A DNA stretch of 64,000 bases from Certhia americana (Eukaryota > Chordata > Aves > Passeriformes > Certhiidae): positions 62,001-126,000 of the forward strand of contig JAGMWU010000048.1 in assembly GCA_018697195.1 (NCBI GenBank). The letters run 5' to 3'. This document shows positions 35,830 to 44,330 of this stretch, piece after piece. Position numbers and translations under genes: made by a program. Under the pieces are notes generated by a model. The model saw only the letters and a list, made by a program, of their open reading frames with translations. It was not told the origin of the DNA and ran no database searches. Positions within the stretch are counted from its first letter, which is position 1. The number at the start of each line of letters is the position of its first letter.

Positions 35830-38800
35830 TGGTAATTCCCACAGAGCTGAGGTTCTATTTACAAATACAAATGATCTGGGCTTAAGCAGAAATCCTTTTG
35901 CTTAATGGGTTTTTTTTCATGGAAAAATTGATACCTTCCCCTGTGAGGGGCAGTGAAGACCTTATGAAGGGCTCTCCTGCTAACACAATAAACAGCTGCG
36001 GGTTCTTTCCTCCCTAATGCTGTTTTTCTATAATACCTCTCTGATGAATTAGCAGTCCCAGTAGATTGTGGCAAATAATCCCACACACCACATTTTAGGA
36101 AATGGTACTTCTTGGAACTGATTGGTTTGGTCTGCCTTAACTCAGGCAAGTTAACACCACATTATCAAATGGACTGAGGTCACCAACCTCCACCAGATGA
36201 TTGGCTTGATCCTTCCCAGGAAAAAAAAGAAAAAAAAAAAAAAGTGAAAAAGTTCTTGGATTCCTTAAAGAAATATGAGTGCTCCAAGCTGGAAGTAGTA
36301 GGCTTGGTCACTCACAGCCCACCCACCTACAGATCAAGATGGACTGGAACAGCCTCCTCCATAAGCCAGAAAAGTGAAGGGGGTTGGGAGCTGGGAGGAA
36401 GAGTTTCATATTTCATCTACCACTTTTAATAGAAAACAGAATGTGGTGGGAGGTTGAAAGGAAAATGGCAAATCCCTGGAGATCCTAAGTGTTGGCCTTG
36501 CAAGTCAAAGCTGTCAATCACACCGTGTGCCCTCCAACTCTACTTCTTGAAAGGAAGGAAGGAAAGGAGGAACAGACTGGCATATTCAGCCACTAGGTGT
36601 TACTGTTGCTCCACGGACTTTAGAATAAGGAAAACATCTATCAGAGGCATCATCTGCAGCTGCACCTGAAGATGTAAACCACAGAAACGAATTCCTATTT
36701 CTGGATTCACGTACTGCAACTCAAAAATCAGAATACTTTGGTGTCTTTTCTTGGGCAGCCATAGAGACAGATTCATGTTCCTTGGGTTTGTTTTTACATC
36801 TCTGCTTTGCTTCTCTATCTATAAAATGGAAATTAAGACCCTCATCTCCCCTAGGAAGGACTTTGAGGCCACAGATCGATAAGAGCTGAAGTCCTTGACA
36901 ATCTGTTGGCATGAACAAAGCAATAAGGTTTTGCATGAGCTTTTCCTGTTGATTCCAGAATAGGTTTCCTGAGAGAAACTGAACTGAGTGTTACCCTACA
37001 GACTCATGACAAAGAGCAGGACTGCACTGCACCCCTGTCAATGCACCTTAATGTCTTGTTTCCCTTTGGTCTCTTGCCATAGCTCCACACAAAGATTTTT
37101 CCAGAGAGCAGCCACACTTCATCCAAACCATCATTTACTTAATCAACTGCACTTTGAGCCACAGAGACACATCCCTGCCCTGAGCTTCTTAACCAACAAG
37201 CTTTGAGATTACGATATTGATTTTCTCCTTCATTTTTAATAACAGGCTACAATGCTCAAAAATAGGTGTTCCTTCCTCCCAATTCCTGTATTTCATGCCT
37301 TGCCCCCAGGTGAACCAGTATAAATAAATGGAGGATGTAATGCACATCCCTGTCTGCGCCCACTGATGAGCTGTTTCTACACACACACAATAAATGTCAT
37401 GCAATGCACAGCAACCAGGCAGAGCCTTCCCTTCATGGTGAGCTGTGCCATGTGGTTGTACTTCTAACCCAGGCAGCATTTTCACACACAACTGGAGTGC
37501 TCCAGGGCGTGTTTCCCAAAGTTTGGAAACATTGCTACAGTACATTAAACAAAGCACCAATATTCAGCCACAAAAACCTTATGAAAAATTTTTTTTTAGT
37601 TGTTTTCATAGGAAAATTTTTGTGCCACATTAAATGAAATACAATGCAAACTTAAAATACTGAAGGACTGAATGGTTTGCAAGTGCTCAAGTATTATCTG
37701 AAAGCTGATTGCCATTACATTTTACTGCTGCTTCCAGTAAAACCTCTACCTTGGAGGCAAATATCCTCCGATCTGCAGTTCAGGCAAAAAGTATCACTTG
37801 CCCTCACACAGCAATCACTGTGGCTCTCACTCAAGTGCTCACTGGCATTTCTAGAGTGAAGAACAGCTTTATTGAAATATTATTGATACCTTGCAGTGGA
37901 TTTTGGCTTTTGAAGGAAGAAGGAGGATTTTTAAAAGAAAGAAAATCACCTGAAGATGATAGTTTTTGCTTGCTGCCAAAACATTATGGTGAAAAACCTG
38001 CCGTCTAATAAATGCAAGACATAAAGACCACTACCAGCACTGTCTGGAAGTAGTTCACTTACTGTTGGGATTTTCTCTCTGCTGCAGTCTGACCAAGAGT
38101 TTTAAATCAGTAGAGGAAAATGATTCACACAAGTGTGCTCTCAGCAAACAAAACACCAGGCACTAACATAGCTTTATCCATATGCCTAAGGCAGATGCTG
38201 ATAACATCAAATGTACTTGACTTAGATGTCTTTGAAAACAGTCACCCTAAGTGGCACGAAAGCTTAATTCCCACTTTCTAAAGTGACTTCAAACCCTAAA
38301 TCACATGGATAAATCCAAAAATTGCACCCTTAGTCAGCTGTACTCTCCTTAATCTTCAGTGGCTAGTATAAACACACAAAGACCCTATCTGACACTCCAT
38401 CTAAAAATTAATCCTAATTGCTTTCTGGGCAGCTGCACAAACAGCCAGTTTTACCCAGTTTCAGTTACCTCTTATGCTTTTTTTCCCCTTCTTCTGTGCT
38501 AGTGTCCACAATAGGACCTTTTATAACACATTTCTCTTCATGTGCTAGTGTCAGCTAATACCATTTTCCTGCTGAGGCTGTCCTGGTTCTTCTCTCCGGG
38601 CCACCCTTTCTGTCTCTCCTTTGGAAGTTGCTGGTCTGAAATGTGGAAAACAACAAAGCTGCAGAAAGAATTAACTATGAGTTGTCCCAGCTTTGTGAAT
38701 TTGGTTTGAATCACTCACGAATCTTCACAAACAGATGGCATGCATCCAGTCTGCTATAGCAGAATCAAATTCACTGGTAGTTAGTTGCAGCCACTACTTT

Positions 38801-39330
38801 TTCATTGCCTTAGTCCCACAGACCTGAAAAAAAAAGGTGTTTCTGAAGTTTAAAATACTGTGTGAACATTGGGATGCCACTGCCACACTGAACCACTGTA
38901 AACTATCCCTACACAAGGAGTGAAACAACAAATGAGTCTCCACTGTGATAGAGAAGACTGTACCCCCTCAGTGAGAGCAGAGCATTCCTGCTTCACATTT
39001 ATTAGCAGTACTGGTAGTAAACATTTACATTGTGGTAGTGCCTAGAGGCCCTATTTGAAAGCTTGTCTAGAAGTGCTATTGTACCTGGGCACTAAACAAC
39101 TCTGAAGCAGCACATCTGTCTGCCAGATGTTTTATTTTCTTAGAAGCTGCCATTTCAAAAAGCCTCTTGCCTCCCCTAACAAGCCTTAACAAGAATCTTC
39201 AAGAGATTGGCTTCATCATCCTTCCAAGGAGAACCTGCAGTTAAAATCGCAATGAAAGAAGGAAGGAGAGCACATCTTGGGCTAGTAAGGGACACCAGAA
39301 CAGTGCAGAATGATCTGAAGGCCATATTGA

Positions 39331-39810
39331 CAGAGGGCTCTGGAAGGGGACACTGATCTCTGCCTGTTTCATCCCTCCAGGGCTGCCTACCAGGGCACTG
39401 GGACCAATGCAGGAGCAGCATTGCATGGATGCGGCCAGCAATGGGGTGCAGCACTGGGCTTGGTGCTCTCTATTCTATCTTTCATTGCCTTTCGACTCTG
39501 GAAGGTTGCACAGAGAGTTGTGGGATTTATCTTCTCACGGTTCAAAGATTGGTTTCTATGGGCAGAAGAATGGTCTGAGAGGGACATTCCACTTTCTCCC
39601 CCTTCTGCCCTCAAGAATTCCTCCTCTGGTCAGTGCTCAGGGGTAACACAGCTCAGTGGCTGGAAATCCTGTCCCCTGCTGAAAGCAGCAGCTGGGAAGT
39701 GCCAGGAGGGTTTCCCCCTTTCCAAAGCTGCCCTGGGCCACACCAGCACATACATTGTGAAGATCCCTTCGCTCTTTTGCTGTAACACCATCCTTGCTCC
39801 AGCAGACTGA
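39331..39810 (+). other. Uncharacterised open frame with one predicted membrane span
   Basis: This 160-codon frame is open from after a TGA at 39328 to the stop at 39810 and has no ATG start. An acceptor-like stretch (TGTTTCATCCCTCCAG) ends at 39380. After it the frame reads GAALGLVLSILSFIAFRLWK, a plausible transmembrane helix with a positive flank, and then the amphipathic segment VVGFIFSRFKDWFLWAEEW. The last third is Ser- and Cys-rich and looks like random coding. I do not recognise a family. It could be a terminal exon of an unknown gene, a relic of a mobile or viral membrane protein, or chance. Confidence 0.2.
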
Positions 39811-39821
39811 CCGAGCAACCT

Positions 39822-40346
39822 GAGCAGAGCAGGGACGGAGCAGGGGAACACTGAGGGGACAGCGGGGACAAAGCACACAGAATTCACACACAGAATCACA
39901 CACCAGGTTGGAAGAGACCTTTAAGATCATCAAGTCCAACACATGCCCAACACCTCAACTAAACCACGGCACCGAGTGCCACATCCAGCCTCTTTTTAAA
40001 CACATCCAGGGGTGGTGACTCCATCACCTCCCCGGGCAGACCATTCCAGTACTTTATCATTCTTTCCGTTAAAAACTTTTTCCTAATATCCAAACTAAAT
40101 TTCCCTTGGCGCAGCTTATGGCTGTATCTTCTCATTCTGCCAAGCACGGACACTGCGGGGACAGAGCAGGGACACAGTGAGGCAACAGCAGGAAACGCTG
40201 CGGACACAGTCTGAGGAGACGAAGGGAAAACAGCAGGGATGGTGCAGGGACGGAGAGGCGACATGAAGGGGACAGAGCAGTAAAGAGAGCGCGGAAAGAG
40301 CGGTAACAGAGCGAGGGACAGCAAGCCGACACAGCTGCAACGGACT
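39822..40346. repeat. Degenerate GGGACA-type minisatellite, interrupted by CR1
   Basis: Blocks such as GCAGGGACGGAG, GAGGGGACAGCGGGGACA and GCGGGGACAGAGCAGGGACA recur at 39822-39880 and again at 40141-40346, with a CR1 fragment between them. The unit resembles the 11-bp unit of the adjacent homogeneous array but has diverged. It is probably the older, decayed shoulder of that array. Confidence 0.6.
39881..40140 (-). mobile_element. CR1 LINE, 3' fragment, antisense
   Basis: The plus strand begins with CACAGAATCACA and CCAGGTTGGAAGAGACC, the reverse complement of a CR1 3' end. Minus-strand translation gives the C-terminal tail of the CR1 polyprotein in an open frame: RRYSHKLRQGKFSLDIRKKF, then KYWNGLPGEV, then DVFKKRLDVAL and a stop. 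This sequence type is common at the 3' end of bird CR1 copies. The element is 5'-truncated, about 260 bp long, and flanked on both sides by GGGACA-type repeats. Confidence 0.88.
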
Positions 40347-40576
40347 GGGGACACAGTGGGGATACAGTGGGGATACAGTGGGGACACGGTGGGGACACGG
40401 TGGGGACACGGTGGGCACACGGTGGGCACACGGTGGGCACACGGTGGGGACACGGTGGGGACACGGTGGGGACACGGTGGGGACACGGTGGGGACACGGT
40501 GGGGACACGGTGGGGACACGGTGGGGATACAGTGGGCACACAGTGAGGACACAAGGGGCACACAGTGGGCACAACC
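40347..40576. repeat. Minisatellite, 11-bp unit GGGGACACGGT, about 21 copies
   Basis: About 21 tandem copies of an 11-bp unit are present. The commonest form is GGGGACACGGT, with GGGCACACGGT and GGGGATACAGT variants grouped in blocks. Runs of G4 separated by 7 bases give quadruplex potential on the plus strand. Since three units make 33 bases, all frames stay open, which explains the long Pro/Cys/His or Gly/Thr/Val frames that can be read here. These are not genes. The array lies about 550-770 bp upstream of the IFT22 start codon. Confidence 0.95.
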
Positions 40577-40614
40577 AGGGCCGGCCCGCGGACACGAAGA
40601 TACCGGAGCACGGA

Positions 40615-40989
40615 CAGCCCCCAGCCCCCAGCCCCCAGCCCTCAGCCCTCAGCCCACAGCCCACAGCCCTCAGCCCTCAGCCCTCAGCCCTCAGCCCTCA
40701 GCCCACAGCCCTCAGCCCCCAGCCCCCAGCCCTCAGCCCTCAGCCCCCTGCCCTCAGCCCTCAGCCCCCTGCCCTCAGCCCTCAGCCCCCTGCCCTCAGT
40801 CCTCAGCCCCCTGCCCTCAGCCCTCAGCCCTCAGCCCCCTGCCCTCAGCCCTCAGCCCCTCAGNNNNNNNNNNNNNNNNNNNNNNNNNNNNNNNNNNNNN
40901 NNNNNNNNNNNNNNNNNNNNNNNNNNNNNNNNNNNNNNNNNNNNNNNNNNNNNNNNNNNCTCAGCCCTCAGCCCACAGCCCTCAGCCCC
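40615..40989. repeat. Minisatellite, 7-bp unit CAGCCCT/C/A, interrupted by assembly gap
   Basis: The array has 7-bp CAGCCCN units on the plus strand, running up to the gap at 40863 and continuing from 40960 to 40989. At 40741-40824 the units are organised into four 21-bp higher-order repeats of the form CAGCCCCCTGCCCTCAGCCCT, one of which carries a C-to-T change. The minus strand reads GGGCTGAGGGCTGAGGG, matching the G3+N1-7 quadruplex rule over and over with 4-base loops. The array ends about 130 bp before the IFT22 start codon. The repeat length is likely variable and the assembly is incomplete. Confidence 0.95.
40864..40959. other. Assembly gap (96 N)
   Basis: Ninety-six consecutive N interrupt the CAGCCCN minisatellite. 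The same 7-bp repeat is seen on both sides, so the missing bases are almost certainly more of this array. The true size is unknown. Confidence 0.98.
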
Positions 40990-41300
40990 GCCCGCCGCCG
41001 CCTCACGCCCCGCCCCGCCCCTCCCGTCACGTGACGGCAGCAGAGCCAATGGCCGCGCGCTGCCGCCGCTGTGCGCGTTGCCGGGCAGCGGCCGCGGGGG
41101 GGCGCTGTGCCCGCCCGCCATGCTGCGAGCCAAGGTGCTGCTGGTGGGGCCCCGTGAGGTGAGCGCGGGCCGGCACCGCCGAGACCGACCGACGGACGGA
41201 CGGACGGAGGGAGGGAGGGAGAAAAAAAACGGGACCAGGCTTGCACTGCACCGGGGCTGAGCGTCAGCGATGGCGCGGGGGGCTTGGGTGAGCGCCGACG
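40990..41300 (+). promoter_or_regulatory. IFT22: IFT22 CpG-island promoter
   Basis: The short CpG island begins where the minisatellite ends. From left to right it holds tandem GC boxes (CCCCGCCCCGCCCC, about 41008-41021), a 14-bp palindrome CCGTCACGTGACGG (41024-41037) containing an E-box, a CCAAT box (41046-41050), and an X-box-like GTTGCC-G-GGCAGC (41077-41089). There is no TATA box. Such TATA-less promoters usually start within this kind of island. The E-box and X-box readings are pattern matches, not shown binding. Confidence 0.75.
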
Positions 41301-43440
41301 TTGTGGCTTTGGCACTTTTAAATTCCTGCGTGTGTCTTGTTCTGCTAGTCTGGAAAGTCGGTGTTGGCGAACTTCGTGTCCGAGAGCTTGGAAGGGATCT
41401 GCAGCTACAGCCCGACACAGGGGGTCAGGTGAGTGAGAGCCCCCAGAGCCCTGTGTTCTGCTGTGTGGGATCGCGTCCCACCGTGTATCCATCATTTCCG
41501 CAGGATCCTGGAGTATGAGAAGCCGAACCTCAGTGGGAATAAGGGAGCTGGGTGTCGGTTCGAGCTGTGGGATTGCAGTGGTGATCAAAAGTAAGCCAGC
41601 GTTGTTTCGTCCTCCAGGTTACTGAACTGATAGTTCTGTTTACAAGATATTTATACTTAAGGCTCAAGCCAATGATCTGACATGAGGAGTATTCCTGACT
41701 CTTTACCCCAATATATTTTTATAGTTTCTGCTGTAAAGCATCCAACACCAGGTACTCTCTAGCACAATCACAGCTGAGCTCTGGTTTAGATAAGGACTGA
41801 CTAAAACAGTAAAGTCCACAACTCCTGGCATGAAGTTACAGATACAGGAGACACAGGCCCACTCTGTAATTGCCTTCATCTCTGTTATATTATGTGAGTG
41901 GACTTCAAACAATGTGTGCATAAGATTGAGGCCTTGATCTCTAAAAGATGGAACTGAGAATGATCCATTCTTAGGGCAATGTTTAATTAAGTTTATATGA
42001 GCATTTGACCAAATTCTACATTGTCAGCAGATCATCAAATTAGAAAATCATGGGATCAGCTATCATAATAGGTAAGTCAAAATAGTTGAAATATAGTATA
42101 TAACTGTCAAGGTTACTGATGTCATAGTTTAAAAAGTACTTAATGTGTTCTTGAGAAGGAAAAAACTTGGGGACGTTTGAGTGCATGTTTCTGCTCTACA
42201 GCTGTCAGTTTTCTGTGTTTTTCAAGGTTTGAAACATGCTGGCCAGCTCTGATGAAAGACTCTCATGGTGTAATAATAATCTTCAACCCTGAGCTGCCCA
42301 GCCACCTGAAAGAAATCGAGATGTGGTACTCGTGCTTTGTGCAGCAGCAGCCACTGCTTGACAGTCAGTGTCTCCTGGTGGCACATCACAAGCCAGGCAG
42401 TGCAGGGGACACAGAAAACCTGTCTTTGGGTAAGGAGATGGAGAACTCCATTTGTAGCTCAGAGTTATTCATTGATCTTTGTGTCTTTAAAATGGTTAAT
42501 GCCTTATGGCTTGCGTTTTCCATTTAAATCTGTTGATTAAAGAACACTAAAGTACTTTGCAAAAACTGAAATAATGGATAATTAATAAATTTCAAAGGTC
42601 ATCTAGAAGGTGAGCAATATTCCTGTTTCACAAAAATGGAATGGGAATGGGAAGGCAAGGTTTGAGTGGCTTCTCCAAGTATGTAGGCAGCTGTGCCAGA
42701 AATTAGAAACTCCTGCCATATTTCCTCATCAATAGTAGTTTGGTTCTTACATTGGATTTTTTTTAAGTCTGTATTTTGCCACTCAAAAGAACAGCAGCCC
42801 TTTGAAATAAAAGGCTAATGAGTTGCTTCTTAAAATTAGCAATAGGTACCTTAGATACTGCAACCTGTTCCAGTGTTCAGACATGTTTGTTATAAGCATT
42901 CATATATTAATACATCTTTAATACAACAATATCATTCCATAATTTTGAAGCAATCAAAGAGTATCATATCACTTCAGTAGTAAAATCACTGCAATTTAGT
43001 GCTCAATTTGTTTAATTCTGCTTAACTGAATGTGAGACCAAAACCAGACTTTACACTTCAATAATAGTAAACTCTGAAGAATTTAATCTGACAATAAGTT
43101 GTATTTGTTTGCAACACTGACAAACTCTGCTGCATTTCTCCTTGCCCTGCTCTGTTTTCTGGGGTGTCAAACATTGTGTACCACTGAATCCCAGCTGACT
43201 TCAGCATGAGCTATCTCATGACCTTGACTGTGAGTATTTCTTTTGTAAGAGGAATATACCTAATTATTCTTATTTACTTTCAAAGCTTATCCACTGAACA
43301 AGCTAAAATTGATACATTCCAATTTAGAGGAAGATCCCGAAGATGTTCGGATGGAATTTATCAAGTACTTCAGAAGCATTATTGCCATAATAAATGAGAG
43401 TAGAGAGAGGGAAGAAATGTCAATTATCTCACAATATTAA
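41120..43440 (+). CDS. IFT22: IFT22 (RABL5), intraflagellar transport protein 22, complete, five coding exons
   Basis: IFT22 is a small GTPase-like subunit of the IFT-B complex that associates with IFT74/IFT81 and helps move cargo in cilia. Coding exons are 41120-41158, 41349-41428, 41504-41590, 42227-42429 and 43286-43440, all with GT-AG junctions and consistent phases, giving 187 residues (human: 185). The start ATG has a good context (CCCGCCATGC). Visible motifs are the P-loop GPRESGKS at residues 10-17, the switch I region YSPTQGVR at 33-40, and the DxxG motif in WDCSGD at 62-67. FETCWPALMKD follows at 70-80, EIEMWYSCFVQQQ at about 98-110 and HHKPG at 122-126, with the C-terminus REREEMSIISQY. 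Most of these match human IFT22 closely. As in other IFT22 proteins, the usual NKxD guanine-specificity motif is replaced (HHKPG), and there is no C-terminal prenylation cysteine. Intron 2 is only 75 bases. Confidence 0.97.
41183..41229. repeat. GAC(C/G)-GGAC and GGGA simple repeat in IFT22 intron 1
   Basis: Soon after the exon 1 donor, short tandem CGAC/GGAC tetranucleotides grade into GGAGGGAGGGAGGGAG and then eight A. The GGGA part has quadruplex potential on the non-template strand, within the first 100 bases of the transcribed region. Confidence 0.85.
41591..42226 (+). other. IFT22: IFT22 intron 3
   Basis: This 636-base intron has donor AAA|GTAAGC and acceptor TTTTTCAAG|G. It is AT-rich and I see no repeat or extra exon in it. 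Confidence 0.9.
42430..43285 (+). other. IFT22: IFT22 intron 4
   Basis: This 856-base intron has donor TTTGG|GTAAGG and acceptor TTACTTTCAAAG|CT. Read-through into the intron would add a short unrelated tail after Leu-Ser-Leu, of the kind an intron-retention transcript would produce. No other feature was seen. Confidence 0.9.
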
Positions 43441-44014
43441 AAAAAAAAACAAAACTACAGAACAAGGAAGAAAAAAAAAATTATTTTCCCTTTGTAAGCT
43501 ATACTAGCCTGTGAACAGACCCTCCCAAGCAGAATTTGCCAGACTACAAATATTTCAGTCTGTGAAGAAGTGCTGACATCAAGTGAACTGTGGTGCCAAG
43601 GAAATGGCTGCACATCCAGGAATCTGAGTAATTTGTGGCTGCACTTTGGCACCAGAGGCACAGGAAAGTGTTACTATATTGGAGTGGCCCAAAACACAAA
43701 AGTATGGGTCATGTCTTCAGAATTCCTTTGTGCAGAGGTGCTTGGAGAAGAAAGCCTGACAGAACATAAGACACTGGAGTTCTGCTGAAGCACTTGGGCA
43801 AAGTGCTCATGTTAGCTGGAGAAGTCTCGTCTTTGGAAGTCACTACAAACTGATTGGACTAGAGATCTGAGAAGAAGTCATGGCATAGAATCCACTTTTT
43901 CATGTTCCAAGTTGTCCTTTTCTTTCCCTTGAAGAGAGCACATTGCACAGCCATTGACTTGGCAGGACAGAACAGGTTGCAGTCTTTTTCAGGACTAAGT
44001 TTTTCTTCTATTCC

Positions 44015-44020
44015 AATAAA
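44015..44020 (+). terminator. IFT22: Candidate poly(A) signal AATAAA, proximal, IFT22
   Basis: AATAAAATAAAC lies about 575 bases after the IFT22 stop codon and is followed within 30 bases by a TGTGAGGG-type GT-rich segment. It is a plausible cleavage site. The choice between this and the distal signal is open. Confidence 0.5.
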
Positions 44021-44306
44021 ATAAACATGCTGTGAGGGCAATGTTGAGGTCTGTCTGGGAGGAAGGAATTGAAATCTTGGTTTAGTGCAATATTTTGATT
44101 TATGTCAGGAGTTCCAATAAGTTCTGCATTCTCCAGGGGAGGAAAAGCTGTTTCAAAAGTTTACTCTTCCCTGTTACATTCAAATAAGTGGTTTCATAGA
44201 TAATTTACTTTCTGATTTGTTTGGTTTGCACCCATTCCTGTTCTTTGTGTGTTTTGCTGCAGAAGACTTTTTTTTTGTAACATGCATTTTGTAACATAAT
44301 TAAGGC

Positions 44307-44312
44307 AATAAA
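44307..44312 (+). terminator. IFT22: Candidate poly(A) signal AATAAA, distal, IFT22
   Basis: AATAAAAACATTTT lies about 870 bases after the stop codon, following a T-rich, TGTAA-containing stretch. The upstream TGTAA words resemble the CFIm-type TGTA element, which favours real use, but this is inference. Confidence 0.45.
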
Positions 44313-44330
44313 AACATTTTAAAAATGCAT

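Larger units (their letters stand above)
29991..39820. other. Intergenic, COL26A1 to IFT22, second part
   Basis: Apart from the ancient repeat, hairpin, short tandem repeat and two uncharacterised open frames listed separately, I see no gene, RNA gene or recent transposon here. There are T and A runs at about 35454-35470 and 36221-36243. A GGAA-rich stretch lies near 36552. Confidence 0.5.
43441..44330 (+). other. IFT22: IFT22 3' untranslated region (probable)
   Basis: This is the sequence after the TAA at 43438-43440. It begins with an A-rich stretch and has no conserved reading frame. The end is set by two possible poly(A) signals listed separately, so the 3' UTR would be about 0.6 or 0.9 kb. 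Which site is used cannot be told from sequence. Confidence 0.55.

Noticed and set aside
40132..40664. Long minus-strand frames rich in VPTVSP/CPHR repeats, and plus-strand Gly/Thr/Val counterparts
   Set aside because: They are the 11-bp minisatellite read as protein. Three units equal 33 bases, so all frames remain open without selection.
40356..41260. Plus-strand frames of more than 200 codons (Pro/Gln/Ser/Ala-rich) running through the assembly gap
   Set aside because: They consist of the 7-bp CAGCCCN repeat, undetermined residues from N, and CpG-island sequence. The IFT22 start lies in another frame with proper splice sites.
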